A stretch of 64,000 nt of DNA. Origin: Scolanthus callimorphus. Taxonomy: Eukaryota; Cnidaria; Anthozoa; Actiniaria; Edwardsiidae. The notes below the pieces were generated by a model. That model ran no database searches, was not told the origin of the DNA, and saw only the letters and a program-made list of their open reading frames with translations. Made by a program: the position numbers and the translations under genes. The stretch is from contig CM066912.1 in the NCBI GenBank assembly GCA_033964015.1, positions 28,172,532 to 28,236,531 on the forward strand, written 5' to 3'. This document shows positions 12,077-24,182 of the stretch, one piece after another; the stretch's first letter is position 1, and every line of letters begins with the position of its first letter.

Positions 12077-12464
12077 AGGCCCCGTCCACACTACGCCGGC
12101 TAAATTTGAAAACGGCTAAATATTTATACGGCTGTGCCTTCCGTCCACACTACGCCGGCTAAATTTCCCACCGAAAACGGAGCTTTTCGAAAGCGCTACC
12201 GAAAGTGGCTAAATTTGAAAACGCCGGCTACGCGTTTTAGTGTGGACGGCGAAAACGGATCTTTTCGAAAACGATGACGTCGTACCACATGTCTGTGAGG
12301 AAATTATGACCGCGGGCTCACGTTTTTCTTTTTCGCACACGCGCTTAGCTGACGTTCTTGTGCGTTTTCACATTTAGCCGGCGTAGTGTGGACAGAAAAT
12401 ATTTGTTCCGTTTTCGAGGCAAAATAGCCGTTTTCAAATTTAGCCGGCGTAGTGTGGACGGTAC
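12077..12464. mobile_element. MITE, 'GTCCACACTACGCCGGC' family
   Basis: The left end CCGTCCACACTACGCCGGCT is repeated in direct orientation about 70 bases in (about 12140). It is inverse to AGCCGGCGTAGTGTGGACGG at the right end and to a partial copy at about 12375. Multiple internal AAATTTGAAAACG motifs. No ORF. Confidence 0.7.
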
Positions 12465-12530
12465 CTAACTAATCCTCTTTGGAGGTTTATATGTAGCATG
12501 GTGTAGCGGCTTGATGTACACCATTCACGA

Positions 12531-12738
12531 ACCCAGAGCTCCCCGGCTCGTAAGCCCGCAGGGGAGGCTCTGGTGACAGCCACTGACGCATGCGCGATAT
12601 TTAATACAGAGCCGCTGAGAGAAAGACCTTCCAGCGCATGTTCCAACGCTCAAAGTCAGCCAATCAGCAACGGCCCTCAACTGGATGTCCCCAGAGCAAC
12701 CCCTGCGTGCAGACGAGCTGGGGAGCTAGCTCTGGGTA
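12531..12738. mobile_element. MITE, 'ACCCAGAGCTCC' family, copy 1
   Basis: ACCCAGAGCTCCCCGGCTCG at the left is inverse to GAGCTAGCTCTGGGT at the right. The middle carries GGTGACAGCCACTGACGCATG and CAGCCAATCAGCAACGGCCC. Copies lie at 53116-53336 (opposite orientation) and 41401-41743 (enlarged). Confidence 0.7.
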
Positions 12739-13519
12739 CGATTATGAGCTTTTGGTGCGAGCGAGAATGGATGTACAACGTTAACCCTGCTGTCGCGCGC
12801 AGAGGCCTCTTTTCTTTGTTTTCTTTGTATTTCACACGCAGCTTTCAGAGCGGAACTTAGGTCGCGGGCCTAGAATCAGCGGTTTTTCCCATTAGCCCCC
12901 TGCGATCAGGTCGTTGCCGCTAGCAACCAAGTCGCACTTTCGTTGTTTACGGTACAGGAAAGAATGGGCTTTGTACTTTCAGCCAATAAAACGCCGATGA
13001 AATCCAAGTATGTTAATGATTTATCGTTCAAAATGGCAGCAGAGGCGACGAGGAAGGCAGGAAGCTTGGAAAATCTCTTGTTTTTAGCTAAAATTATGCT
13101 TTAACGGGCTTTCAAATCGAGTCTATGTTCAGAGTGCTATAGTAACGATTACATTTAAAGGGCTTACGAAGAGTTCGATTCTACTCCTAACCGGAGTTTT
13201 CTGAAATATACCATGTATTGGAGTTGATATCAGGGCTACTCAAGACTATGAACCGAGGTAGGTTGTTTAGTACAATTTGTTTTATAGACGTTATGGAGTG
13301 ATTTCTACGTTCAATTTTAATGCAATCTCGTGTCATATTACAAACATAACGGCGTATTTTAAGTTCTCCCCGTTCACAGCATCAGCATAAAAACGTGAAA
13401 TTAAAGCTTAGTTGAGAACTCATAAGGTTTTATAGTGATCTGAACTCCCCTAAACAGAAATCCTACGTATCTAGTCTGACACATTCTGCTCCGTCATCTT
13501 TCTTTTAGGTTCCGAGACT

Positions 13520-13888
13520 TTTTTCTGTGAACAACAGCTCTATTCTCTGGTTCGGTAGTTCTCCTCGAGCATATTCTTCCCCAGGCGAAACCTCCTACAA
13601 TTTTAGAAATAGCAATAATAAGCTAGCTATACCGAAGCCGCGGACTACAGTGGCTACAGTGGGGCTTTACTCTGGAACAATCTTCCAAGTGAATTACGTT
13701 CAACTACCACCTTACGTCAATTCAAGAATGGTTTGGAAAACTGTGATTTCTAAATAAAACCAGTAAAACAGTAGTAGCTTTATATATGCTTATTTTTTTA
13801 CTAGTTCTATATATGTTTATTTGTTATAAATAATCACAAGTATACTGAGTGTTTTGTCCGCGTATAAATAAAGTCTGTCTGTCTACAA
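13520..13888 (+). mobile_element. Decayed non-LTR retrotransposon 3' end (LINE fragment)
   Basis: The frame near 13670-13757 reads a WNNLPSELR... FKNGLEN-like stretch. This matches the C-terminal tail typical of CR1/L2/RTE-type reverse-transcriptase polyproteins (LWN.LP..IR....FK). The upstream part continues in another frame (TSYNFRNSNNKLAIPKPRT), so it is frameshifted. A TATAAATAAAG followed by (TCTG)n at 13862-13887 looks like the LINE 3' tail. It is a 5'-truncated dead copy. Confidence 0.6.
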
Positions 13889-14199
13889 ATGACTGTAAAT
13901 TGGGTATTTTTAATCCCTATAAATTTTGTATCTGTTCGAATTTTGCAGCTGAAAGTTATGGGGTGCGAAAATTTTAGGGATTGAAATCAAGTTTTCCGAA
14001 AATGCCCCTGACCTTTCTAACAGCAAAAATCCCCCTAAAATTAGTACGTTTTCACCTTTTGTGCAATTCGAAAAATTCAGGGGATGTTGTAATCTACATA
14101 CGAAAATTAAAGCTTCAAATTCTGAAGCAATTTCAGCTTTCGTAGTGCCATACAAAGGGCATCCGAACGTTGTGTGGCTGGGACTGTCCCTGCCCCTTG

Positions 14200-14558
14200 T
14201 ACGCCAACAAAGCCCAGGGGAAAACGCCACGTTCGAATACGCCATCTTTTTTGTAGCATTTCCTTGATCACATAATTCACACTGTGCTGTGTGTATCTCC
14301 CACAATATTTTTTTCTCTAGTACGATGTTTGGAATCGGCCGACAAGTAGCAAAGATTGCAAAACCGGGGCGGATGGATTTCTTCACTGTCTTTGTCGACG
14401 TTCAGGTCAAAGTTAGACCTTAAAAACTCCGAAAACTCCTTACAAGAATAAGGGGTTTTAAACTTTTCTTTTAGTTTCCTCAATCTCGCCCCACAGATAC
14501 GGCAAAGTGAGTTTAAATTCTCAATATGTGTTTCTATTGAGGGAGTACTACTACTCAT
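14200..14558 (-). pseudogene. RAG1 N-terminal-like zinc-binding ORF with a frameshift
   Basis: From the ATG at 14558 the frame encodes LCRICGARLRKLK, a helix-forming stretch with FDLNVDKDSEEIHPP, then RFCNLCY. This is a CxxC ... HPxxFCxxC pattern as in the zinc-binding N-terminal region of RAG1 and of the RAG1-N-like proteins found in invertebrates. That frame stops at 14277. The next conserved element (WEIHTAQCELCDQ, compare W.PH...C..C) is in another frame; the two meet at a 7-base A run (T7 on plus, 14308-14314). Downstream the second frame continues to 13910 without a recognisable domain. It could be a real gene with an indel sequencing error, or a decayed copy. A ZAD-type zinc finger is the alternative family. 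Confidence 0.5.
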
Positions 14559-15146
14559 TTCACACGCGGAGTGACGCGACAGCTAGCGCAAATCGTGGAA
14601 ATCACGATATTAATTTGGGCTCCAGCTCGACTAAAACAAATTGTACCAATAAGTGGACTTCGATATCAGGTCGAGAAAGACTATTTAAAGCAGGGGAAAG
14701 TGATGTATGTTCTGGGAAAACTCGATGAGACTTGGATTTTATGTTTTTATTGAGCTATGTTGCAACACTTGCTTCCTGTATGGGAAATAGTAGGCCAATC
14801 CGACAAGCCGCGTTACGTGCGTGCAATATGTCATATCGTCTAAATTTAAACGCTACGTAGTGATTGCATTACCCAAGAATCTAAAAAGGTCAACTGCGCA
14901 TTTATATCTTTCATCGCTTTGTACTGCACATTAGCAAAATGATTTTGTGTGTTGCGAGAATTTTACTTCCGGTGACCTCTAGTTAGTATTAAGAGCCTAA
15001 CTAGCGATGGCATGCAATGTGATATCCCGCAGCGCGGTCATGAACTTAAGTTCCGCTTTCGGCTAGTCTGAAAGCTGCGTGTTCACCGGGCTGAAGATCG
15101 CGGGGAAAAGATCGTCAGCTTCAAAATTACCAGTTTCTACAGACAA

Positions 15147-16419
15147 CAGGGTCCTGAAGGGGTAAAACGGGTACCGGGATTCACCTTTTCAGTTTAGGCC
15201 GGGAAAATGGGATTTGGGTTACCGGGAACGGGATTTGACTACCGGGAATGGGAATCAAGATGCTTCAACGGGAACGAGATTTTTCAAATCTCTCCTTGTA
15301 TATCCTGTGTATCTTAATAAAAAGTCGTCAATTTATACCATTTTTTCGCATTTTAAGACTGTTTATCCTAACAGCAGGCTACCTGAAAATAGAATTTCAC
15401 TTCTCGCCCCTTCTAAATTAAGGCCCTCGTTTTGCTTTTTTTTGTCCCTCGGAATCTGCGAGGTTTTGATCAACGGTTTGATAACTTGGCATAGGCATTT
15501 TCAAAACGGCGGAACCACTTTTTGAATAGAATCGTATGATATATCTTTTGTATCAAAATTGAGGACGAGATATCATACGGGCAGAGGATCATTTCATTTT
15601 GGGGTGGGCGAAAGGGGGGAACTCTCGAACTGAAGCCCTGGAAGGGGGGATCACAAGAAATTTTCTGCGGAATTATTCCAGCAATTTCTATATCATTTGC
15701 ATTTTTGTAGTTCTCTTCTTTCAATACGTTAAACATTTCGCATAAGGAAGAACATGTAATATTGCGTTTGAGATCTCCCGCAAACAAAGACAATATGCTC
15801 GTGCCGTTTAAATGGAATGCCCGTTACAAGAACATTTGTATCTTAGCGAGGAAAAACAAACTCCCCGCGAAAAGATCGACGTTTAAACAAACATAGAAAT
15901 TAATCAGTTGGGCCGCAAATATGACGATTTCGTCATTTGCGTCGTGCACGACAAACTACAGGCTTTATTTGCTATACACCAAAAAAATGCAATGTTCATC
16001 TACCTTTTTTCTGAGGCTTGATGAAATTCGTTTATCAATTAAAACAGGGCCCGCTTCACGCGCAACAGAAGAGAAATTCCTGTAAAATATATCCCATGTT
16101 CAAATAAGGGGATCACGAAAAGCCTTTATAGTGATAGGCCTGGCGGACAATCACTTATGTTGGAAAGAAATCGACATTACAAGCATAGCAATTCGTCATT
16201 TGGCTGCAATATTAACAATTTCGTCATTTGCGGCGTGCATGAACAATAAAACCTACAGGACCAAGAGATAGTACCCGCGATAAAAGCAAGAATCTCAATT
16301 TTACATCACAGTTTTCGTGCGCCGGGATTCGGGATTTTACCTACTGGGAACGGGATTTTGCGAGAAAAAAAAAACGGACGGCCGGGATACGGGATTGGGA
16401 CCCCCCCTTCAGGACCCTG
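15147..16419. mobile_element. Non-autonomous TIR element, about 1.27 kb, with internal short repeats
   Basis: CAGGGTCCTGAAGGGG at 15147 is inverse to CCCCCTTCAGGACCCTG ending at 16419. Just inside both ends are repeated CCGGGA(A)CGGGATTT words (15170-15270 and 16320-16400). The middle holds the second copy of the dispersed repeat described at 10236-10640. No transposase is visible, so mobilisation would need a helper. Confidence 0.6.
15797..16110 (+). repeat. Dispersed repeat copy 2 (first copy 10236-10640)
   Basis: Same ordered blocks as the first copy, with about the same orientation and spacing. It lies within the larger TIR element 15147-16419. Confidence 0.6.
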
Positions 16420-16864
16420 AGACAATGTACACAATGTACAGAGTTCTGTCTGTTTCTTCTTCTGAATTCCGAATTCCCGCGCCTTTAATAGTCAAGTTGT
16501 CACTCACAATCAGGTAAAATATTACCGCTGACATGACAGCGGGCTCAAAAGAATTTCTCCGGTAGGGAGGAGCAAGATAGAAAAAAATAATTTTGCCAAC
16601 ATTTTAGATTGAATTTAGTTATGCGACAGTAAATATTTTTTCGTTATTTCAGACATGAGTTACTTTTTAAAACATGTATTTTTACTACAGATTATGCGTT
16701 ACAAGAGACCCGATTCTTTATTTTAAATTTCAGCTTATTACCCCTCCCCCCTTAAAAGTTCGTTTCGCACGGATTAACACGTGCCTGTATAAATATGTTT
16801 CGAATTATTTTCGTCCCTTCGCTCGATTAGCCGAAGATTTACTGTTTCACTGTCACTTAAAGCC

Positions 16865-19800
16865 ATGGCTAGTGCTCTAGAACAGCTCAGAAAATACACA
16901 ACAGTTGTTGCAGATACTGGGGACATAGAAGGTAGTCCCATGGAGGACAATAATTGCGAAGAATGAGCTAAAATGTCTGAATTCTGCGATCTTATTTTCA
17001 GCCATCGGTCAGTACAAGCCTACTGATGCGACGACAAACCCGTCACTTCTCTTGAAGGCGTCTGAAATGAAGGAATATAAGCATCTTTTAGAAAAGGCCG
17101 TGAAGTATGGGAAAGCTAATGGAAGGTACCTTATTACCAAATGTTTCTGAGTATCGGGCATTTTATAGTTGAAAAATGAGATGTGAGCTGTTTTGTTTGG
17201 CTTTGGATTACAGTAGTAATTGCGGGCGGCACGCTTTTGTTGCTGAAGAAGTTGCAGCGTCTGGATCTGGAAGCAAAGACCTCAGAAGCTTGAACACTAA
17301 AGAAGCTGTGCTGGCTGTGGATGATAATTGATTTCACTTCTTTTCCCCCACAGTACCCCTGAGGAACAAGTGTCCGCTGCCATGGATAAACTGGTTAGTA
17401 AAATCAGGTCTCAAATAGCAGCCTGCCAACTGCCATATGTCAGGCAAAAATGTAGGATTGTCAGGCCAAAATAACGATGAACTGCCAAAGAAATAATATC
17501 AGGGCCCGACATTAACTTTTTTCACAAGGTGCCATTGGCGACTAATTCAAACATTTTAGTCTCCTGAAAGCAAAATTTAGTCGCCTCATAGACATGGATC
17601 TCAGCTGAACTTAGAAAGATGGGGTGCCATTTGGCGACTAGCTCTAAAATTGTGGTCGCCAAGCCCCCAAATTTAGTCGCCATTGGTGACTGCGACCATA
17701 TGGTTGCAGTGTCAGGCCCTGAATATGATGACAGGCGAGATCTTCTTGACTAGACTTGCGATGCATTCCCCATAGTACCTTTCATGAATAGTTTCTCAAA
17801 TATGACAGAGCAAAGAAACTTATGGCAGGTCAAAATTTGCATGGCTTGCAAAAATTTGCATGGCGTGCTTCGATTTGTTTACAGTGTCAAGTTACTCAGG
17901 AGAGGGAGAGACGCGCCACTGGGGGAAAACGCCGAAAGAAGGGACTGCGGACACTCCTTTCAGAAACCTGGTTTTGTCAAAGGAATTTCACTTGAACAAT
18001 CTGATTGGCTAGAGTGTAAAGATCTATCAGCACTGCGCCAATAACCGCTTAAGTGCTGATGTACATAGACCGTGACGGGTTATCGCTGCTCCATGAAGAA
18101 AACAACATTCTGCAGTTACATAGACTGCTTGTAGCCCCTTCTTTGGCGAATGTCCGCATATCGAGGGAGATGTTTTTTCCCCGCAGCAGGCTTCGACTTT
18201 TGTTTACAGTGTTTACATTTTTATACCAAACCTACACGATCTGGTTCTCATCACAAAATTGATTGGCATAATTGACATTTAGCTGTCGTCGATTTTATTC
18301 AGGGATTATTCACAGTTCAGGGTGAGAATGATGTATTTGACAGAAAAAAGCCAGGTTTCTGAAAGGAGTGTCCGCAGTCCCTTCTTTCGGTGTTTTCCTT
18401 TCTGTGGTGCATCTCTCCCTCTACTGGGTAACTCGACACTGTAAACAAATGGAAGCGCGTAGCGGGTAAAAAACATTCTCTCAATTTACGGACGTTTGCC
18501 GAAGAAGGGGCTGCAAGCAGTCTAAGAGATATTCAGGATTTTAGCTTATGCAAATTAGGTAATTGATGATGTCATAGCAGGAAGAGTGACAATCCTGCAA
18601 ACTTCATTTCACCATAACATGGCAAGAAATGCTCAGGCAATCTTCAAACTTGGTGATGTTAAAGAACAGCATTGACAACATACCTCTGTGTATTTATTAG
18701 TATTGCCATGGTAACGATTTGTGTTTGAGGTCTTCTCTTTCAGAAATAACGAAAAATCTGTATTATATTCACCTAGTTGTGTAATCATACAAAATACGGC
18801 CAAGATGTTTCTACTACTATTGTCGGGTATTCTTTTGAGTTTCACAGGATCTCATACAAATGTCAATATTTTACAGATTTTTGCTAAATTTATTTATGTG
18901 CAGCCCTGGTGCAGAGGGCCGTTACCATGACAACCCTAATAAGCATATCTGGGCAAGGGTATTGGTATGCTGCCTGATATTCTCAAGTTTGAACAGAGTC
19001 TGTCCCTTTGTTGCTAAGATATAGTGGTAAGCATTTGCTCTGGATTTATATGTCCCTGCTATGACGTCACCATTTGCCTAATTTGCATAAGTTAAAAACC
19101 TCTTGCACCTTATTGCTACGAACATCAAATAAACGCCATTCTTCCCCATTTTAAAAGAGCTTTCTTATAAGTATAAAACGATTTTGTTATTATAGGCACT
19201 TTAATGTTGTACCAAATTCAATCAAGAAAGTTGCTCTATATTCTTTAAATCAGCAGATGAAAATGGATGCTTTCTCTTACTTAGTATGTTGCTATGCTTT
19301 CAAAATGGCAGCTGGCACAGGCTCTTTAATACCAATTGAAACAATGCAGATCAAGCATTGCGGCTGAGAGCAGTGGATCTGTTAAGTAGACAGTCTGTTG
19401 TTTCTGCCTTTAATATAATCTTGTAGTTTGCTGCTGTTTAAGTGGAACCTTCTTTTTGATGTTGTTGCAGTTTGTTTTATTTGGAGTGGAAATATTGAAG
19501 ATTGTTCCTGGTGTGGTGTCCACAGAAGTTGATGCCAGGTACAGTGTACACAAATATGTACTGTATGCTGTTCAGTTCAGAAGTGTGTGTACTTTTGTAA
19601 TTATACAAGGACTTGGTGTGCCTAAACACTCAATATTATGTGTATACAAAGAAGTTCAATTTCGTAATAACCAGTTAGTATGAGAGAAGGACTAACTGAT
19701 GTTAGCTGATCTTAGACCTAAGGACCTTTTGGGCAAGATTACAGTTTTTAACCGTGTAATGTTTTTAGTTTCACCTACCCAGGCTGAAATAAAATAAAAT

Positions 19801-21322
19801 ATGTTTACCAATGATTAGGAAGAGGCTGCGCCATGTGCCATAGTCACATTCAAATGAAACATGGTACAGTAAACATCCTGTAATAGTGTGCAGTGCAGTG
19901 CCGATTCTGTGCAACATATAGCATGTGGTTTCTATGTTTAACTTGTAGGAGGCCCAATCGTGAATCAGGGTGTGCAGTGCAGATTCTGTTAACATATAGC
20001 ATGTGATTTCTATGTGTTTTTAACAGGCTCTCATTTGATGTTGAGGGATCAGTTGCCAAAGCAAAGAAATTCATACAGTTGTATTCGGAAGAAGGCATCA
20101 GCAAAGAGCGAGTCCTCATCAAACTAAGCTCGACCTGGGAAGGAATAAAAGCTGCAGAGTAAGCAATCTGCCACTTGGGCGTAGCTAGGAGGGACGCCTG
20201 TAACCCCCCCCCCCCCCCCCCCCCTTCGAAGAAAAATACAGTTTTAAGAAAAAAATTGGTAAACTGGAAAGGGCACCATACATTTGTACAGATGTGACCC
20301 CCCTTTCTCGAATCCTGGCTACGCCCCTTGTTATCTTTACCTCAGTGATGTTGCCTATCCCTTCATCTGTTTATTCATCTGTCCATCTACTGTTCCAACC
20401 GATAGAGATGTTTTTCCAAGATGTATGTACATGGCTTAGTTTTGGGTAGTTTCTGTTTGTCCATCCATCTGTCAGGATAATGTACCTTTGACTCATTCTT
20501 GAAGGATGTGCCTAAATACAGTACAATAACTTTATGGGAACCTCTTACTGTTTTATTTAGGATCCTGGAGAAAGAGGGTATCCATTGCAACTTGACTTTG
20601 CTATTTGCATTTGTCCAGGTAATGGAATGTACAGTTCTTTGGTGATTCTGTGCTGGTCAATCAAAATATTATGCACACCTTGAATACTTGACTGTACAAA
20701 ATGGTGTGCATGAAACTTTCGATAAAGATATGAGTAGAATTATGAGTGCGAAATCTGGTTGTCATTGTGTTTTATATTTTGATTGACAGTGCAGAATCGT
20801 CCAAATGAAATCAGAATCTTGACTTTGGATAATCCCGATACTATGTATTTGACAATAAAGCTACAGTACATTTTAGTAATTACCTCAAAATGTGCCTCTG
20901 CTTTCATAGGCGGTAGCTTGTGCCGAGGCTGGTGTCACCCTGATTTCACCTTTTGTTGGTAGAATTTATGATTGGCATGTGAAGAGGTATGGGAAGGACT
21001 ACGAGTCTTCTGATGATCCAGGTGAGGTTGGAAGCTTATTCATCTGGTACATGTACTGCACAACATGTACTCAGTACAATGTATCACACCTTAGTCAAAT
21101 CACACTATGGTCTATTATCAATGCTGCGTTCTGATTGGTTGAGCTACTAGTAGGCTATAAGTTATAGCCTACTAGTAGCGAAAAGTGTCGGATTTGAAAG
21201 CCAGAAAATGCCAAATGACCAGAACAAAAACATTTTTTGGGCAATACAAATTGACCTACTAGTGTGATTTGACTAAAACAATTATTCCTCTCGCCCTCAT
21301 GGCCTCTGAGTCAATAGCCCAT

Positions 21323-21353
<31 letters not shown>

Positions 21354-21354
21354 G

Positions 21355-21385
<31 letters not shown>

Positions 21386-24062
21386 TTACCTTGATTGATT
21401 TTGTAAAGATGATGAAGCTTGCTCAGTCAAGTATTGTGTAAATTAATTAAAAAAATACCATCCAGCTGATCCCGCATCATGGTGTGCCAAGGATTGTTAT
21501 GGTCAAAATGGAATGTTCCCAGACCCAGCGAGAGATGCCCAAATTTTCACAATTTGGGAAGCACTAGATTAAATAATTGGGCAAGTCAAACTCATTTTAC
21601 ATCATCTTCAGTTTATGCTCAAGAAGCTCCTGCAAACAGAGGATGATATCTTGGTGCCAGAAATAATTGCGGTATTGCCTCAAAATAGTTTGATTAGCCT
21701 TGATTATCTCTGCTATTTGCAGGCTAGCTTCAAAAATTTTGTAAGTATTCCTTAGAAATGAAATAAAATGTTGTTGTTGTTGTTGTAATTTGATATAAGG
21801 CAAGATTTTCTAAGGAGATTTATGCTCGATAGCATAATTTGAGGGCAGTAAATGATCTGGATGTTTTTTCCTTTACTCAGACCTTACAGGTAAGTCCTCC
21901 AACCTACCAGCTGTGACCACTGTGTCCAGAGTTGACTTTTGTATGGTTGCATTTGTTTTTTTAGGTGTCAAGAGTGTGACAGCTATTTATAACTACTACA
22001 AGAAATTTGGCTACAAGACCATTGTCATGGGCGCCTCCTTCAGGAATGTTGGGCAAATAACAGGCCTTGTTGGATGTGATAACCTTACCATTAGGTATAC
22101 CAGGCAATGCATCCCCCATCCCCCCCCCCCCCCACTCCATTCTTATCATAGGTTGCTTTGCCTCTGCCTTTAAAGAGTTTCATGTGTGTATCCTTCCTTC
22201 ACTAAAGTCTATTTTCTGTCCTATCTACAGCCCATCTCTTCTTGACAAACTTCAGAATTCAACTATGGAGCTTGAATGCAAGTTAAGTGCTGAAGAAGGT
22301 GAATTGTTTATTTGTAGATCAAATTAATGAAATCAGTGAATAGTAATTTTCGTGAACTCTGATTGGTTCCTGAAAAAGTAAAATCCAGCAGTTTGAGAAA
22401 ACTCTCAAAATGGTGGCTTGTTTCGTGACAGTATCAGAAGCGATACTGCCCTTTGAATTGTTTAAGTAATCATCCATGCAAGAAGGAACCGAAACTCCAT
22501 TGTTCTACGGCATTCAGGGTTCCCCATATTATAGGATGCGTTCCATTCTTTTACCACAGAAAGTTGTCATGACTAGTAACATAATACAAGTGAAACAATT
22601 ATTGATTTCGACTTGCTTGAGAAAATATTGCGATAATAACTCTCCAGACCAATCAGATTAAAGAAAAATAAAGGAAAGAGAATCACTATTTTACGCAAGG
22701 TTCCCCATATACGAAGTCTTTAAAAATCGTATATCCTGTATATGAGTATCACATGTGCTTATATCTTACCATAAATCCTGAGAAAAGTCTTTCTTTCATG
22801 GTAATTTGACCATTTTTTGTGTCTAAGCCAATAAAATCGCAGATATTTTCAATAGAAAATAATTGCATTCCAGCATGCTCTGCCGTTCGCTTGGGTAGTT
22901 CTTATACGGACCATTACTTAATCCATCATACTTTATTTTACTGATTGGTATATACTAAAACAACTTTCCCTCCCAGCAGTGGATACCTACTCCACTTTGG
23001 AAGATAGTAGAGTTAATTATTGTACATTGTGCTCACTATCTCAATGCTGATTGATTAAGAGCGACAGCTTTACTTTGGAAATCATGCAATTTGAGAATCT
23101 TCAAGAATCAGCAAACTGTGTGCAATGCATCATGGGCCTATAGTACTTTAATGGCATCCCTATTTAAATCAAGGCTCATGCAGTGGTGAAATCATAATAT
23201 GTTTCATCTTTCATATCTGCCAGATCTTCTCTAGTCCAGTCCCTGAACTCTCCTTCGCGGCTCCGTTGTTGCCTGTGGTCGCCGAAAGTAGAGTCCAGAA
23301 ACATTTGTATGCGCATGCGCTAGATCTGACCAAGAACTTGGGTTTTTTCGTTAGTGCGCATGATCCAAATACCGTTGTCGGAAATTGATTGTTGGCTATA
23401 TGAGTTTTGCCCATCAAGTTAGGACGCCCTTGTGACCGTAACCGCTAAAATTCAACAAACAATCTTCGACAACGGTTTTTGGATCATGCGCACTAACGAA
23501 ACAAAAACAACTTCTTGGTCAGATCTAGCGCATGCTCATCCAAAGGTTTCTGGACTCTCCTTTCGGCGACCACGAAACAACGAAGGAGAGTTCAGGGACT
23601 GCACTAGATCTTCTCAAAACTGTATTTTTTAAAGAAAAAATATCCAAAGATAATTTTGACATGAACATTTCATGAAGTCGTAACTCGTTACCATGGAAGC
23701 GAAATGACGCCAACGGCAATCATAGCAAACGTGTTAAGGAAAATACACAGCTACTTTGATGTCCTAATTATAAAACCTCTTGAAAATATAAGCAGAACAC
23801 CTTTTCCCCTTTTGAAATTAAACTCTTTTTTACTCTGGGATTACTCTTACATAAATTGTAATTATTACTTGCAGCTAAAAAGCTTGACATCCAGAAAGTA
23901 GAAGTTGACGAGAAAGTCTTCCGTTGGCTTCTGAATGAGGATGCCATGGCAACTGAAAAACTTGCAGAAGGGATTCGTAAGTTTGCTGAGGATGCTATCA
24001 AACTTGAGGAACACCTCAAAGAAGCAATAGAAACAATGAAGAAAACAACGAAGAAATGTTAA
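16865..24062 (+). CDS. TALDO1: Transaldolase, complete, 10 exons
   Basis: Cytosolic enzyme of the non-oxidative pentose phosphate pathway that transfers a dihydroxyacetone unit between sugar phosphates through a Schiff base. Exons: 16865-16931, 17002-17125, 17354-17393, 19471-19538, 20027-20158, 20561-20618, 20910-21021, 21965-22094, 22231-22298, 23875-24062. Every junction has GT-AG ends and keeps frame; the total of 987 nt gives 328 residues, close to human (337). Conserved stretches in order are [54 protein letters not shown] ([11 protein letters not shown], with Schiff-base lysine K132), [50 protein letters not shown] and GIRKFAEDA. The N-terminus ([13 protein letters not shown]) starts at the expected place. 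The introns carry several MITEs, but none touches an exon. Confidence 0.97.
17868..18530. mobile_element. Interleaved inverted repeats (A-B-A'-B') in transaldolase intron 3
   Basis: Arm A (about 17868-17985, containing GAAAGAAGGGACTGCGGACA) is inverse to about 18345-18455. Arm B (about 18118-18185, containing AGACTGCTTGTAGCCCCTTC) is inverse to about 18460-18530. The order A, B, A', B' cannot fold as one simple hairpin. It suggests one foldback inserted into another, or a rearranged composite element. No ORF. Confidence 0.65.
19258..19335 (-). repeat. Fragment of the 'CATCCATTTCCATCGG' dispersed repeat
   Basis: Read on the minus strand this matches the start of the repeat at 24183-24375 (GCCATTTTGA..AGC, ATAGCAACATACTAAG, AGAAAGCATCCATTTTCATC). 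It is a short, diverged copy inside a transaldolase intron. Confidence 0.5.
20170..20332. mobile_element. Small MITE with 'GGGGCGTAGC' ends and a poly-C run
   Basis: TTGGGCGTAGCTAGGAGG at the left is roughly inverse to CCTGGCTACGCCCCTTG at the right, with about 19 consecutive C near 20205. The same GTAGCTAG signature appears at 55652 and in other C/G runs of this window. Confidence 0.5.
21091..21276. mobile_element. MITE with TTAGTCAAATCACACTA ends and a perfect inner palindrome
   Basis: TTAGTCAAATCACACTA (21091) is inverse to TAGTGTGATTTGACTAA (ending 21276). Inside, 17-bp arms CTACTAGTAGGCTATAA / TTATAGCCTACTAGTAG are separated by a single base. It lies in transaldolase intron 7. Confidence 0.75.
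21284..21385. repeat. Palindromic repeat, about 100 bp
   Basis: AATTATTCCTCTCGCCC... is inverse to ...GGGCTCGAGGAATAATT, with GGGCTATTGACTCAGAG inverse to its partner inside. It is only 8 bases from the preceding MITE, so the two may be parts of one element. Confidence 0.65.
23231..23607. mobile_element. Foldback MITE, 'GTCCCTGAACTCTCC' family, copy 1
   Basis: The left half (CCTGAACTCTCCTTCG, GCGCATGCGCTAGATCTGAC, TTAGTGCGCATGATCC, ACCGTTGTCGGAAATTG) is mirrored in the right half, giving arms of about 165 bp. A second copy at 62255-62646 keeps the same blocks. It lies in transaldolase intron 9. Confidence 0.8.
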
Positions 24063-24182
24063 CTACATTAACTTCTATGAACCGAACGTTAACATTCATC
24101 TACAAGTATAAGCAGGGGGTGAAGGAAAGCATGTGTGCCTTACCTGATGTGTTTTCTTCTGATTTAATGTTAAATAGCCTTT

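Noticed and set aside
12440..12860. Open frames shared with 53022-53454
   Set aside because: Translations of the ACCCAGAGCTCC MITE family.
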